A stretch of DNA of 64,000 nucleotides. It comes from Campylorhamphus procurvoides (Eukaryota > Chordata > Aves > Passeriformes > Dendrocolaptidae). The DNA is taken from positions 1 through 64,000 of the forward strand of contig WBMV01002667.1 in assembly GCA_013396655.1 (NCBI GenBank), written 5' to 3'. Below, in pieces: positions 36,001 to 48,736 of the stretch (position 1 is the stretch's first letter; each line of letters begins with the position of its first letter). Under the pieces are notes generated by a model, which saw only the letters and a list, made by a program, of their open reading frames with translations, was not told where the DNA came from and searched no databases. The translations under genes and the position numbers were made by a program.

Positions 36001-37046
36001 GTGTCCCCCTCTCCCTAAGAGGGGTGAAACCAGACACAGGGCAGCAGGCAAACACCTTCTGAGCATTCCAGGGGCTGATTCCTGTGGGATGGGGAGGGAT
36101 GAGTGAGTGGTGCAGCACTGAGAGCAATCCCAGCAGCAGCACCTTGGCCACTGCCTCCAGCCCCGACCTCCTGCCCTACACTGACCATTCCTGGCCAGTT
36201 CACACTCCAGCTTTGGTGCTGGAATATCCAGGGCTGTGGAGGATGGCACTGAGCACCTCTGGCAGACACCTCTACGGAGAGATTATCTGAATTACAGTCT
36301 CTGGCAAATGGAGATGTGGGCTCTGGAAGCCCAAGGTCGGCTGCCTGTGGATCCCAGATAACAGGGCACACTCACTAGACTGGATGTTTCATCTCTGTTG
36401 GGTCTCATCCCTCATATTATCTATTATTTTGCTGTTCCCTGGGCCAGTAAAACACTTGGCTTGGCATTTGTGCTGCTCCACCTGCTGATATTGGTGCTGC
36501 TCATTGCAAATCCACTACACAATGACAAGGGCACATCCTTCCATCCAGGAGGGGGTGAGGAGAGGGATGTAACACACATGATCCTTCACAAACACATGAC
36601 AAAAGTTATTTTTGACTCATCTTTTTGACTGGCCTATAAAAATAGGGCCACTTAATTGAGTAGCATGTGTTAAAGCTAATCAAATATCAGGGAAATGCAT
36701 CATTATTATTCATAAGCTGCAAGGTGTTTGAATGCTTTCCTTCACTACAACTTGAACCTCTTGTGTTAGAATTAGTTCAGTTTAACCAGCAGAATCACTT
36801 TCTTCACAAGAGAGGTCTTACAAAGTCCACAATAATTTTAAAGAATCCTGAATACTGCAATTTCTTTTTTCCTCAGAGCTCTCTTGGTCAGTTTTGTTTC
36901 ACTACGTGAAACTTTCTACCTCCAATCCTGTTCAGTGTCCCATCTGTTGCATATTTATCATGAGCTTCTTATCTTTGCCTTATTCTTGCAGCCTCACAAA
37001 CAAGCTGGAAAGCAGTCACTCAGTGGAAAATCCCCAGACAGAGGAA

Positions 37047-37568
37047 TCAGTGTATGCTGCAGCCTGATGCCTCTCTCTTAAGTCTTGCTTTCAGCCTTTG
37101 AAGCTCGGTGTTTTTGTGGATTTGAAGCCCACAGTCTGTGACTTTCCAGGCCTCTTCATAACGCTGCATTTCCAAGTGATGCTGTGCAATCCTGTGAAAG
37201 GTCCTGGTGAGAGCCTCAGTGCCGGGGCACTTTGTGATGCTGCCCAGGGCCAGGGCATGGTCCAGCTGCATTGCCTCCATGTACAGCTGCACTGCTGCCT
37301 CCTCCCGAGCCAGGGCCAGCAGCAGGTGGCCCTTGCAGCAAAGGTCCTCCACACGTGTCCTCAGGCTGTGGGAGCCGTGGTGGCCCTGGATCACCCTGTC
37401 CATGTCTGCCAGGGCTCCCTGGTACCTCCCCAGGAGCTGCAGGCAGGTGGCCCTGCGGCGCAGGGACCTGGGACTGGCCCCTCCTGCCACCACGGCCAGC
37501 GAGTGGTACCCCAGAGCCTTCTCATATTGCTGGCCCTTCATCAGCGCCTTGCCTTCCTGGGCTGCCAC
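37047..37568 (-). CDS. TTC34: TTC34 last coding exon
   Basis: 174 codons including the stop at 37049-37047, in phase 0 after acceptor CCCCACAG. It encodes at least three TPR-like units (KGQQYEKALGYHSLAVVAG, LLGRYQGALADMDRVIQG, HHLEMQRYEEAWKVTDCGL) and a basic, Ser-Gly-Cys end. It is GC-rich, so long antisense ORFs occur; these are not genes. A 4.6-kb intron precedes it. Confidence 0.92.
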   Translation of the reverse strand: MAAQEGKALMKGQQYEKALGYHSLAVVAGGASPRSLRRRATCLQLLGRYQGALADMDRVIQGHHGSHSLRTRVEDLCCKGHLLLALAREEAAVQLYMEAMQLDHALALGSITKCPGTEALTRTFHRIAQHHLEMQRYEEAWKVTDCGLQIHKNTELQRLKARLKREASGCSIH

Positions 37569-40500
37569 CTGTGGGGGCAAAGGTACCTAATGTTAGTTAT
37601 TAAAAGTGATAAAAAACAGGAAAATACCCAATCTGGTCTGGTTGCACACACAGGCACTAAGAAATCTCAGCTGCTTTTTCAAAAGTTGAATCTAGTTGGA
37701 GAATTAACAGTTGGTGTATTTTTGCATGCAGATGTAAAACTCCTGCATCACTGGGCACTTGCTGTTATCTCAGGAGTTCCTGAACCCCCTCCTCTTTGTT
37801 TTGGCATGTTTGGTTAAAAGTTTGTCAGGATTTGTTCTGAACTTGTTGACACTGCTTAGGAAGGATGAACAGAAAACTGCATGGACCAACCTCCCCACAA
37901 ATGTTTGCATGTGCTAATAATGAAGGTTGGTCTCTGCTGAAGGAATAAAAGGCCATCTGATGGTTTTGGTTAATCGTTAATCCTGAATGCAAGTGAATTC
38001 TCGGCCCTTATCTGAAGGGAAAATCAACAACAAGAAAATAGAGAAGGCAGAAAAAGCCACATCATTTTTAGGTTCGGGGAGGTCAATAAAGAAAACGCCA
38101 TTAGAACTATTTGCCTCAGATGGATTTCTCATTATTTCCCTTTATTGGTAATAAATAAAGCTTTTAATGTGCTGCAGCAGAGTGAATATTTAAGTTATAA
38201 ACAAGGCTGCCACCAGCAGCTGGGGCCTCACAAAAGGCTGAGCCGAACAAGCCGAGGCTTCAAGCAAAGGGTAAATATTTCCATCACACTCATTTTGGGG
38301 GATAACACTTCCTTTTGGATGCTTTGGCCCCCCAAAAATCCTGTTAGCCCGGCCACTGTCTCAGTGGCCACAGGGGGCAGCCAGGTCAGGTCTCGCAGTC
38401 TCTTTGTGTGCCTTTTATTTTGGCTGACTTAGATTAGAACTGATTGTTGTTGAACAGAACTGAGGGAAACAGGGTCTGGATGGAAGGGATCGATACTGCA
38501 GGTCAGGTCTGAGCACCTCAGCTGGGACCAGTGGCATGCAGTGATTTAGCCACTCCTAATGGTTTGTGAGCAATTCTCCCCCAGTTATATTTTTATAATA
38601 CACAGAATATATGTAGCAATATATCTATATTTTACTATATAAATGTAAAATCCTTTACGTTGACATATTTGTTAAAGAGTCTCTCAGCTTCCACATAAAG
38701 AGATAGCCATAGGATCTCTCCCCAGTTAGTATCATCCCTGAGTTTAATAATTCTGGCCATATATTGTAAGGCAGCCTCTCCAAACACATCTCAGGTATCT
38801 GTGTGTACATTGAAAGAGTAGCAAGTTCAGTTTGTCCTTTGAAATGTTTTTAAGGCCACCACTGAAGACAAGGGTTTCCCCAGTGGCAGGACTTTAACAG
38901 GGGATCAAGGTGGAATTGCAGCTGTGTGTGAGGAGCATCCTGCCAAGAGAAGGTGTTTTTTCCCCCTAGAAATTCCAAAGTTCTAGATCACATTGTTCCA
39001 GAGAACACAGTGCAGTTCCTTGTGTTTGTGTACTTAAATTGTCATTTTCAGTGTTTAAAGCACATTTGTTGTCTCAGTGGCAGAAGAAAACATAATTGTT
39101 GTTGTTCTGCTGGATGACTGAGCTAATGCTGGAGGTTTCAGAGTGCTAACAGGACCACTTTGGGTTACTGCACCACATGCAATATTGCATTAATATTGCA
39201 TTTATTAACTGAGCCATGGCTTCCACTTCACATTTCACTGGGAGTCCCTAGAGTAAACAAACCACAGGATTCTGCACTTCCTCACAGACCTGGAGGAAAA
39301 AATTCTTCAGACTTGTCACTAAACATTCAATTTTGGCTTCCTAATTCTGGTGCCACCTGAAAAGGGCTCTGCAGGCCACAAGTGCCTGGTGGTTTGGGTT
39401 TCCTGGATTAGGTCTCTGTGTCCCTTTCTTCCATCTATTCACCTCACTGAGTGATAAAGGAGTGAAAATACACACATTTTGGTGCTGGTTTTGGTTCCAG
39501 TCCCTAGGGACTAATCTTATGCTGCAAGTGAGGAATGTTCAATTCCTTAGACAGAGTGAGGAGTTTAATGGATGTGGAATTATGGCCAAGGGTCAGTCTC
39601 TGAGCAGTAAATCCCAGCAGATGGACTGATAAACACCGAGCTTTGGGAGAGGGCTGGATGCTTTCAGGACAGTTTGGAGCAAGGCTTTCCTTCCTCACCT
39701 GCACATTCCATGAAGGAATATGGAACGGCAACTTCACCACGGGTTCAGGGCCCAATTCTACCACAGACCGTATAGTGTTAGAAACCATTTTTGTAGGAGT
39801 GTGGACATCCTATGGCATGTCCACAGCCAGCAGAAAGGGCAGCTCTGAGGGTCTAGTGAGGAGTTAGGAACCCTCTGACTTAGGAAACCGAAGGGTCGAA
39901 GCTGCTCTAGGAGCAGCAAACTCCCTTCCTGTGACCTTTTGCAGTTTAATAAATCTTTCAGATTCCTATTCCCATGTGGCTCTCCCAAGTTGTTTACAAA
40001 TCTCTCAGCATGGGACCCCTTAGACTATAAATAACAGGAGATTTTTATTGCTTTGTTTTTCATGAAAAAAACTGAGTACATCAAGGAGCTCTCTCCTTCC
40101 TCCACCCTTTCCTATTCAGCATATGGGGAATTATTTTTAGCCTTTCAGAGCAGACTCCAGGATAATGATGGCACGTTTCTATAACCTCCAAACACTATGA
40201 AACAATGCAGCAGAAATGCTTTTGTGTTGGAAAGCTGAGACTGAGGGCTGGTGGAAACCACTAAACTCTGCTTTGCTGCAGCCTCCTCACCTGGGAAAGG
40301 GGGTAACAGGAGGAACAACCTCTCCCAGAGTGTGGTTGGAAGCCACGGCAGTGAGGCCATCACTGCGGATTCTGGTGCTAATTCTGCCTGTAAGCTGCTT
40401 TTTCTGGCTTTTATTGAGATCTTCCTTTCTCTCACAGAGTGGAATAACCTTGCAGGACAAAGGGAGTGTTCCTGGGAAAGGCTTTGAGACACTGGGCAGG

Positions 40501-43500
40501 TGAATTAACCAGTTCCTTCCCCACCCCAGAAAGAAAACATTTATCCCTTGTCACAAAATACATATTAAAAAAACCCACACAGGTGCTCGAGTTCAAATGC
40601 TTACTCAGTTGAACAAAAGCACAAGATAAAAGACAGTAATGTTTTCTTTTTAATCTTCCAATACTGGCACTGAGTTCCAGTTTTGAAGTCAGTCCTGTCA
40701 TCCTTATTCTCTCAAACATCAGAGGAACCTTTCATTTATTCATTACAGGACAGAAAGGAGGTGCCTCTCCCATTTTAAAGGTTTCACTCACTTGTGGCAC
40801 CAGTGGGTTCTGACACCTCAGTGCAGTTTAAGCTATAGAAAAATTAGTCTGGGATCTTTTCTCTTCCTTCTCTTTTTTCTTTTCTTTTAAGAACAGCCCT
40901 CCTTTGTTGCCTCAGAAAGCAGCAGGACTGGATTTAGCTGTGAGACCTCCCCACAGAAGGAGTGATGTGGCAGTAAGGGAAATTCAGCTGTAAAATGTAT
41001 CTTCATTTCCAGACACCTCCTCAGGGCCTCCATAGCCACGGTCTCAGTTGTACCTTTATCAACTTTCTAAAGTGGGAGATTGCAAATTGGCTCTGAAATC
41101 TTCAAACTCTTCCCCAAAAGACTGAACTTGTTACATTATTTAGAAGAGAGAGGCTCTTTGCTCTGTAATGGGGCACGTCTGGGGACTGGTAAATTAATAC
41201 TTGTTTACTTATATCCTCCTGCTGTTTTGTTAAAATACATCCCAAGTCCTCCCCTCGATGCATTAAGTATGTCAGCGTGTTGTTTGTTTTATAAGCTGGG
41301 AGAGAGCATAACAATATAAGTGCTCACCAGGGCGCACAGCAGCCCCAAATTGAATCAAAGGAAGCAAAGTGCTTCTCAGAACACAGAGCTTCTGGGTAAT
41401 CAGAATTGCAGATGCTTGAGTGAGTGTTAAAACTCCTCACCATCGATCTGAACTTCTCCTGTCTTATTATTGGAGGTTCTTTCTCAGAGCTGGGGGTGCT
41501 TTGGAGGAGAAGTTTGAAAAAATGCCTAATAATACATATTTGGGTGGACTGGAGCAACATGCCATTGTTGTGAAAAAGAGTTTGAGCTAAGAAAACCAAA
41601 CCCAAAGGGCAAAAATGTTATACAAGTGGGAATGTATTTAAAATTCTAAATGTTACACAAAAGAACAGAAAAGATTGAAGCATTTAAGGTGATTGAATTG
41701 AAATCTTTGGTTTCATTTCATCAAGAAAATGAACAAAACATGAATTCTCTTTCCCCAGAAGCCATCCAAGAGCACCCTGTGTCCCACAGAGTGCAACACT
41801 GGCACTGATCCTGTTAGATCTCTGCCTGCTGCCCCTCACATGCCCTGAATTTGAGTGTGAGGGTTAAGCAGGTCTCATGCCAAGCAGACCAAGAAATGCC
41901 CACGAGTGCTGAGACGTGGCAATGATGAATTATCAGAAGGAAAATCACTGCAAGCAAAGAAATTTGGCTCCAGCTCCCTGCTCTGACTGAGGAACAAGGC
42001 AATTTGTTCCTCCTTCATCTGATAAAAGGTCTTTCCACACACTTCTGTTCAAGACAAGGCAGGGAAAAATCTCTGCAGCCTAATTTTGCTTCCCATTCCT
42101 TCCCCCACTGAATCCACAGATGTGGCACCAGAAAAGGGGTTGTACCTGAGCGAGCTGCTGCTGTTGCTTGGTGTCTATGAAGTTCAGGAGAAATTCCAGC
42201 TCCCTTTCATCTCTCTGGGCCAGGACACTGAAGGAATGAGCTGCCCCTGCCACGTTCCTCCTCTTCAGCTGCAGCACAGCCAGTCGTGCCCTGGCAAAGT
42301 CCTCAGCAGGGCAGTGGCCAAACACCCCCCGAAGGTGGTTAAGGGCTTCCTCATACCTTCCTGTTGGGGGACATCAGCAACAAGCCACAAAACCCATTCC
42401 ATGTGGAGAAAGACACCAAGAAAATCCACTACAGCGGGATTTAGGAAGCCTGTCCACAGTCCACAGCTAAAGATGTTAATTACTTCATACTCTTTCCCCA
42501 TTTCCAGTTCTATCCAGCAATACACTTACCATTTAACATACACTTACCATTTAACATTCTCTCTCTTAACTTACTGCTCCTTCCCTGAGTGTGAACAGCT
42601 GTGCCAAAGGACTGGAACTTACCATTTGCAATCAAAACATCTGTGTAGAAGATGTGATACTGGGCAGCCTTGCAGACTTTAAGCAGAGCTTTTGCAATGG
42701 TGAGGAGATCCCTGAGGGTTTCTCCTTTTGAAAGGTCTTTGGTAGCCACGAGCTGGGTGAGCACAGCCCTGCTGTGCTGAAGGAGCCATCCAGTGATCAA
42801 CCCTTGGGCTTCACACTTCAAGGACAGGATTGCTGGGATCACTGCTCCTGCCTCCACCTTCAGGGCTGAGATCAAATCTTGCACTGCCTCCTGTGGAAAA
42901 ATAACACCAAGGAATGAAATGGAAGGAAGAACTCAGTATCGGTCATTTGTTCTTTCAGTTCTCTGCTGCCCCAGAGAAGCTCTTTGCTCTTCCCTGTCCT
43001 TGTCCTGCACCTTTTCCATTTCAAAGCTGTTAGAAGAGCAAAAAGGCACGTTTGAAGGGCTGTTTGCAGTGTCTGGAACTCCTTGGGTTGTCTTTGAAAA
43101 TCATGACTAAGGTTTAGTTTTTCCTCTCTCTAGGCTTGGGGAAACAAATCAGTAAGGTCAGGTGGGCTGCTTGTACACCCAGCCAGAAACAGCCTTTCAC
43201 TGCCCAGATTCTGTAAGAAACTTGATTTCAGTGAGTCCATAACAAATTCTGTGACGCCTTACACTGATATTGTTTAATACCCTCAGAAAAATCAGTGCAG
43301 AGGGAATACCTTCTGCTGCCTCAGAGCGAGGAAAACGAATCCTCGGCCACTCAGAGCCTGCACGTTCTTGGGGTCCTCCTTCAGGATGGCATTGAAATCA
43401 AAAATAGCAGTTTTCATCTGCCCAAGGCGCCCATAACATCGAGCCCTGCTGAGAAGGCAATCCCCAGCATCACCACCTGGAGGAGAGGGATGCAGCCGTG

Positions 43501-46500
43501 GTTACTTGAGGGACACTCACAGGAAGCTCTAGAAAAATCTCACTTTGCCTGAGGCTACTTGAGACAGTACAATGAGAGTGCTTAACTGGAAGTTTCCTTT
43601 ATTTTTTTATGAGATAAGTGGAGTTCTTTTCTCATACTATCAGTTCTGAGTTGAAAGGAAAAAAGAATCTATGTCAGGTTGGAACAGGAGCAGAACAAAT
43701 AAGAGGAAAAGCTCTAAGAGGGAGATCTGTAGACATGTGAGAGTGGAGTCACAAAGCCATTTGGCTGTTTTAATAAAGTGGAGTCAGAATCAGAGAATAG
43801 TTTGGGTTGGAAGGAACCTTAAAGAATCCAACCCCCTGCCATGGGCAGGGAAGGTACACTTTGTTTGGAATAAATGAGTAATCCAGATGGGACTGACTAA
43901 TTCCCTGCCAGAATTAATATGCACTGAGATTTGGGATAATAAGGGTTTTTTTCCTCTGCATTCACATAAGTGCTGCCCAAATAAACACATACAGCTGACA
44001 GTGAAAATCCTGGTCCATCCACTCCCTGGCTGCAGAGCATTTATCTTCCTGCCATCCACATGCCCCTTCCTTTCAAGGCAATTTCGATAAGGATCTTAAC
44101 ATGCCCAGGGTTGCAATCCATAACTGTGGCATCCCAATACTGGATGACAAATCATCAGTGCCACTGGAAATATGTTTTCATAGGGAGGTCAGCAAATGCA
44201 GCTGCCTGCAGAGATGAGCCAGCAGACAGGCTCCAAGGAATTCTGTTAGAGTAATGAGGCTTTTTCTCCCTCTAGATATGCTCCAAAACTTCTGTACCAA
44301 AGGTTATTATCACTCTGGAGCTCGACCAATTGGCTCCTGTAAAGACAATATCCATTCCTTAACAAGCATCTGTTCTAGCAGGTGGGGAGCTGATAAGCTG
44401 GAATGCACAGGCTGTGAAATGGAACCATCTCCAAGCAATTAACAGGGCTTTTTTTCCATTTTCATGAGCCAGTCTCTCTTCTCCTCAATGCTGCTGTCAT
44501 AACATTTGCTCAGAGTGAAAGGCAGATTTCCATACAAACATGGTTTTACTTGGAATATGCCAGCAGCATTTCCATGTCAGCCTGATCTCTCTCCTCAGGA
44601 AAAGCTTGGGTAGTGATATGTGCAAGTGGCTGCTTTCACTCTTTGCACTGGAACTACACAGGCTGGATTTTCTGGCATGCAGAGAAAAGGGGCTGATGTC
44701 CCTGTAGAACTGAACTGAGCACTTGCAAACCATTTGAAGGAATTCACAAATTATTTACTTATTATTTATTTTTAATTGCACCTTTTCATGGTCTGGATGA
44801 GCCTGCAGTTTTCAATCCTCCCACTGGGGACATAAGAGATGAGAACTGGCTGGACATTCTGTTCTACCCACTGACCTGATTTCCCCTAGAAGCCAATCTC
44901 CACTGGCACCTTGATGCCCTACCTGCAGCAATGATGGCAAAGGACAGGTAGGCAATGGCCTCTTTGATGTGAACATCCTCCTGTTGGCTCTTCAGGATGG
45001 CCAGGGCTTGGAAATGGCAGTGGGTTTGCATCAGCTTCCTGTCCTCATCTTTGAAAATGTCCATGATTGGCAGGAGGCAGGAGGTGTCTCCAGTTCTGAT
45101 CACTCTCTGCAGCAGCTTAGCAATGGGAAAGAAAAAGGCAGCAGAGAAGGACTTATATGAGGAGATATGAAGTTGTGTTAAGCTCCCTGGTGAGACCAGT
45201 CTGCTCTTACCCAGCCCTTCCTCACCTTCCCCTGGGGCTTCTCCCAGCCACACAAATCTCCCATTTCACTCCTCACCTGGCCCTACTGTAAATGCACATC
45301 GGAGAAAACATCAATTCTTATCTTTTCTCACCACCACTCCAGCTGTGGAAACAACTGTGGGGAAATACATGGTGCTGCCTGGTTTGCTTTGGGCAGCATC
45401 TGCTCCAGATTGGCAGGGAAGTGTTTGTGTAAATGCAGCTGAACCATGGGAGGATTGCTCCAAAAATAGAACGTTTCTGTGGAACAGAAGGATCCCAGTG
45501 ACCCCTTTTGCCTGTAAAATCAAAGCCAGTGAACTAATGGAGAGTCAGGGAAGTGCTCTGCCTTTTTTTAGTATTATTATTGGGAATCTGGGAAGAGTAT
45601 GGGTTAAAACCCACAAACTACTGTCCTCCTGGAAAAGAACCTTGCCCGACTTATGGTATCTTTGCCTCCATTCACTGCAGTGAGATTCAAAAGTACTTTT
45701 TACTACATTTCCTGTGGAAATGAATCAAAAGGTGTTTTCTATAGTAACGTAAAGGTGCTCAGCAGGTACTGGATATTCAAATCTGAGCCAGGGAAGCCAG
45801 GACAAGAACAGGGTTATCTTGATGCACCAGACACATCCATTGAAGTTATTACTTTCTCTATTCTATTAATAGATAAAAGTGTTTGGCTTCTGAAGGGCAG
45901 GTGGGATAAAAACATTTTGAAGAGGAATTTCTAGTGACACAAGTTCCATGGAGAACTTGCAGCAGAAGCTGCAGATAGGAATTCAGCCTCAAGGGACTCT
46001 AATAAAGCCATGCAATTCATTAACAGCCTTCCCAAAGGCAGCAAATTATTCCAAACTTTTCTTTTTCACAGGGGGTATGAAGTGGTAACAGGAAAACCTT
46101 TCTCTTTATGGTTAGCAGAACTTATGTGGCATTTTAAAAAATGCAATAGTTCCCTCTGATGGCAGAACCTGGGAATTCAGCTTTGCAATCCTTGGTAGGA
46201 GAATCAAACATGCTGGAATGTCTTCCACGGTCCCAAGCACAAGTGATTAGCACTAAAGAGAGAACACTGCAGACTGATATTGGAGGGTTTGTGTCTTCCC
46301 CGCCCTCCTCTCCAGTGTTTCATTAGGATAATCAGTGAGGTGGCACTTCTGCCTCCCGTTCTCCAGGGGAAAATTATCAGTCCCGTAATATTGTCCCCAG
46401 GGGCAGGATGCTCAGCCGTGCTCTGCCTGGTTAAAGTCTCTGCTGAAAAGAGCCATTAAATACCATGTGAGGAATGGGCTGGATTCAGCTGAGAGTCCTC

Positions 46501-48682
46501 ATGTGGCTGCTGCTCCAGACAGAAGGTCCTGTGATTCTGTGACACTTCCCAGGGCTGTGTTTAGACCTTAAAAGTTCTGCTAGAGGTTGAATCACCTAAA
46601 CCCCCCCATGGGCTTCGAGTTTCACTGTGTTAACAGCTCTCACTGTTGCTGTTCATGGAGTTTCTAACAGCAAAAAGTTTAGTTATAAAACCGAAATGAA
46701 CCCAAACTGCTGAGAATGAGGATTAATCTGTAATTTCATTGTGGTCTGAGGTGAGCAGTACCAAGTCAGCCAAACGTTCAGGAGGGACCAGCCCTGGGGA
46801 TGAAGCTTTGCCAGGTGCTCCTTACCTGGTTTCCATCGTGCACAAACCCTTTCTTGAGCTGCAGCAGTGCCAGCCTGGCCAGGACAGGAGCCCTGTGGGG
46901 GTTTCTGGAGAGGGCCAGCGAGAGCAGCCTGTGGGCTTCCTCTGCACGACCCATCTGGTACAGGGCGTCAGCACAAAGCACCCGGGAGGTCTCATCACCA
47001 GTGTCCAGCTCCACCAGGAGACAGGCCAGCTGGAAAACCCCGGGGGCATCTCTGGAGGGGAAAAAACCAACAAAACAAACCACCTTCAGAGTTAGGAATC
47101 CGCCCAGCACTGTTTCATTTTCTGGAAATGATCAGAGCTGAACTCTTGGGTACCTCTTCTTTTGGAGCATCCTCTGTCCTTCCTCCTGGAGGACTTTGAG
47201 CAGCAGTCCTCTCTGGTTCCACGGCACATAGGACTTGATGGTGAAGATGGTTTCGTCCAGCTTTAGCTGGCAAGCTGTGACATAATCCAGGGCTGCCAAG
47301 TAAGAGCTGCCACCAGAAATTCGGATGAGCCCACGCCCACAGAGGGCTTTAATGCAGCTGTTGGGGTGTGGGGAGTCGTGCTCAATGACCTTCTGAAAGT
47401 CCTGCAGGGCTTGCTGATGGTCCTGGGCGTGGAAGGAGCAGAAGCCTCGCAGTGCCAGGAGGGTGTTGTGGTAAGTGTTCTGCTCTGCTGCCAGGAGCTG
47501 GTCACAGATGCCCAGGGCAGCTCCGGGGTGTCCCTGCAGGAGGTGGCACTCTGCCAGGCGGACACTGAGCTCCCTCTGGGACCCGGGGCAGAGCTGGAGG
47601 AGGAACTGAATTGTCTGGATGACAGGAGGGAGCAGTTCAGTACCGTGATTGCCCCTGAGCTCAGCCCGAGCACGCACAGCCTCCCTGTACGCTGCAAACT
47701 TCGCCTCCAGGACAGTCCTAGCCTGCTCTTCAACCCTCTCAGTGTCACGTGGCGAGAAAAGCTCCTCAAAGTCTCTCCTGGCCTGGGCAGGGTTCGCTGC
47801 AAAGGGTTCTGTTAAATCCTGAATCATTTCCTGCATCCATCCACCCAGGGAGAAATAGGCAGCAGCCCGTTCCACGAGCAGACCCCAAACTGTCTCATCT
47901 CTGAGATGATCAGCTGAGAAGCCCTTGAGGGCTTTGGTACAAACAGCCACACACTCCTGGAATCTGCCTGTTTTTAAGAGGAAGGCTGCCTGCACCCTGC
48001 AGACCCACACGTGCCCCGGGGCCACTGCACGCAGGAATCCGTAGCAGTTGCCCAGCCACTGGTCCAAGGGACTGCAGTCTGGGCTTTCCTTCTGACACGC
48101 TGAGAGATAATTGGAGAAGGCTTGGATGACCTTTGGCAGGTGCTCCCTTTGCCTGCTGCACACGTAGTCCACTGCCTCGGCCCCGTGCAGCACAAAGGCT
48201 TGGACATATTCTGCAACAGCCTCCCTGATCTGTGTCCCCGACAGTATCCATGCCAAGGCCCTCAGCAGCAGCAGCTCCATGGGATGCCTTGGCTCAGCCT
48301 GGAGCAGGACATTGCACTGTCTCACCACCTCCTCCGAGCATCCTCGCTGGAGCAGGACCTCCAGCTTGTACACTGCAGACACCACGTTGTTGGGGCTTAG
48401 GGCGGAGAGGAAGACGGCAGCTATTCCCACACTGAGGGAGACAACGGCCAAGATCCTGCTCTGGATCTTGGGGATCTGCCCCTTGCCTTTGCACCACGCC
48501 TCCAGGGTGGCTGTCACCTGCTCCCATGGCCCACTGCCCATGGAACTCACTCTCTGCACTGCTGTGGGGCCACAGCAGCTGAAGGCAGCCAGGTAGAAAG
48601 CAGTGGCTGCAGGCAAGTCCTGCTGGGCGAGGTGCTGGTCACCTTCTCCACAGAGCAGCACAGCGAGCTCCTCCGGGGACAT
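37047..48682 (-). CDS. TTC34: TTC34, tetratricopeptide repeat protein 34, complete reading frame
   Basis: A TPR-repeat protein of poorly known function, presumably a scaffold. Coding exons in transcript order: 48682-47154, 47051-46826, 45106-44923, 43476-43310, 42890-42623, 42360-42146 and 37568-37047. They total 3,111 nt: 1,036 residues plus stop, all phases joined and all introns GT-AG. TPR-like helical pairs are visible throughout, for example LLQGHPGAALGICDQLL, YQMGRAEEAHRLLSLALSRN, CYGRLGQMKTAIFDFNAIL and MKGQQYEKALGYHSLAVVAG. No signal peptide is evident. The start was set at ATG 48682 (M-S-P-E-E-L) because the frame is closed by TGA seven codons upstream of a TTG at 48706 region and holds no earlier in-frame ATG in the exon. 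The identification rests on the TPR content, exon structure and position next to MMEL1 as in mammals. Confidence 0.93.
37569..42145 (-). other. TTC34 last intron (4.6 kb)
   Basis: No exon recognised. The stretch 37930-38290 is AT-rich with scattered CpGs and homeobox-type TTAATCGTTAAT and looks like a conserved element. A CTCF-like CAGGGGGCAG with a poor 5' half lies at 38367-38376. Otherwise I see nothing. Confidence 0.5.
42523..42558. repeat. 18-bp tandem duplication carrying splice donors
   Basis: CACTTACCATTTAACATA is repeated at 42523 and 42541. On the TTC34 strand each copy contains AAATGGTAAGTG, an optimal 5' splice site equal to the real donor of the adjacent exon. Confidence 0.92.
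42623..42890 (-). CDS. TTC34: TTC34 internal exon with alternative in-frame donors downstream
   Basis: A 268-base exon, E-A-V-Q-D-L-I-S-A-L-K at its start and DVLIAN at its end, with donor AATG|GTAAGT at 42622-42621. The same AAATGGTAAGT string recurs twice, 75 and 93 bases further into the intron, in the same phase and with no intervening stop. The first donor is preferred because it directly joins the conserved YEEALNHL repeat. Confidence 0.88.
43785..43855 (-). repeat. CR1-like LINE 3' end in a TTC34 intron
   Basis: The + strand GGTTTGGGTTGGAAGGAACC followed by TTAAAGAATCCAACCCCCTG and CCATGGGCAGGG is the diagnostic CR1 terminus in reverse. It is a short truncated copy between the exons at 43476-43310 and 45106-44923. 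Confidence 0.88.
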
Positions 48683-48736
48683 CCTCTGCACCTGGGCTTT
48701 CACCAAGCAGCATCACACGTGTAGCACGGCTGGTGC
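47154..48736 (-). CDS. TTC34: TTC34 exon with the start codon and most N-terminal repeats
   Basis: Its acceptor (TTTACAG at 48743-48737) is followed by 54 bases of 5' UTR and then ATG at 48682-48680. The coding part (48682-47154) gives 509 full codons plus 2 bases, ending at donor AG|GTACCC. It holds roughly half the protein. An upstream ATG at 48713-48711 opens a 24-codon ORF that overlaps the start out of frame. Nearby antisense ORFs on the + strand are shadows of this GC-rich exon. Confidence 0.9.

Larger units (their letters stand above)
27700..36990. other. Intergenic region between MMEL1 and TTC34
   Basis: About 9 kb with no recognisable gene. It contains a 21-bp direct repeat (29463-29535), a 60-bp tandem duplication (31781-31900), a 24-bp tandem duplication (32648-32695) and a CR1 fragment (32885-33030), listed separately. 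Its right end should include the TTC34 3' UTR, but no clear poly(A) hexamer was picked out on the minus strand. Elsewhere I see nothing specific. Confidence 0.6.

Noticed and set aside
37098..37817. 239-codon + strand ORF
   Set aside because: It is antisense to the TTC34 last exon; the minus strand has TPR repeats, splice signals and phase continuity, whereas this frame has none.
38367..38376. CTCF-like CAGGGGGCAG in a TTC34 intron
   Set aside because: The 3' half of the motif matches but the CCAS half is off by one base, so it is much weaker than the site at 54898.
46525..46545. GTGATTCTGTGACAC, like the CR1 terminal repeat (also near 58420)
   Set aside because: Only about 15 bases match at each place, with no CR1 body next to them; too short to call.
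48683..48706. TTG at 48706 as start of TTC34
   Set aside because: TTG is not a normal eukaryotic start; the frame is closed by TGA just upstream, and ATG at 48682 with A at -3 gives the better start.
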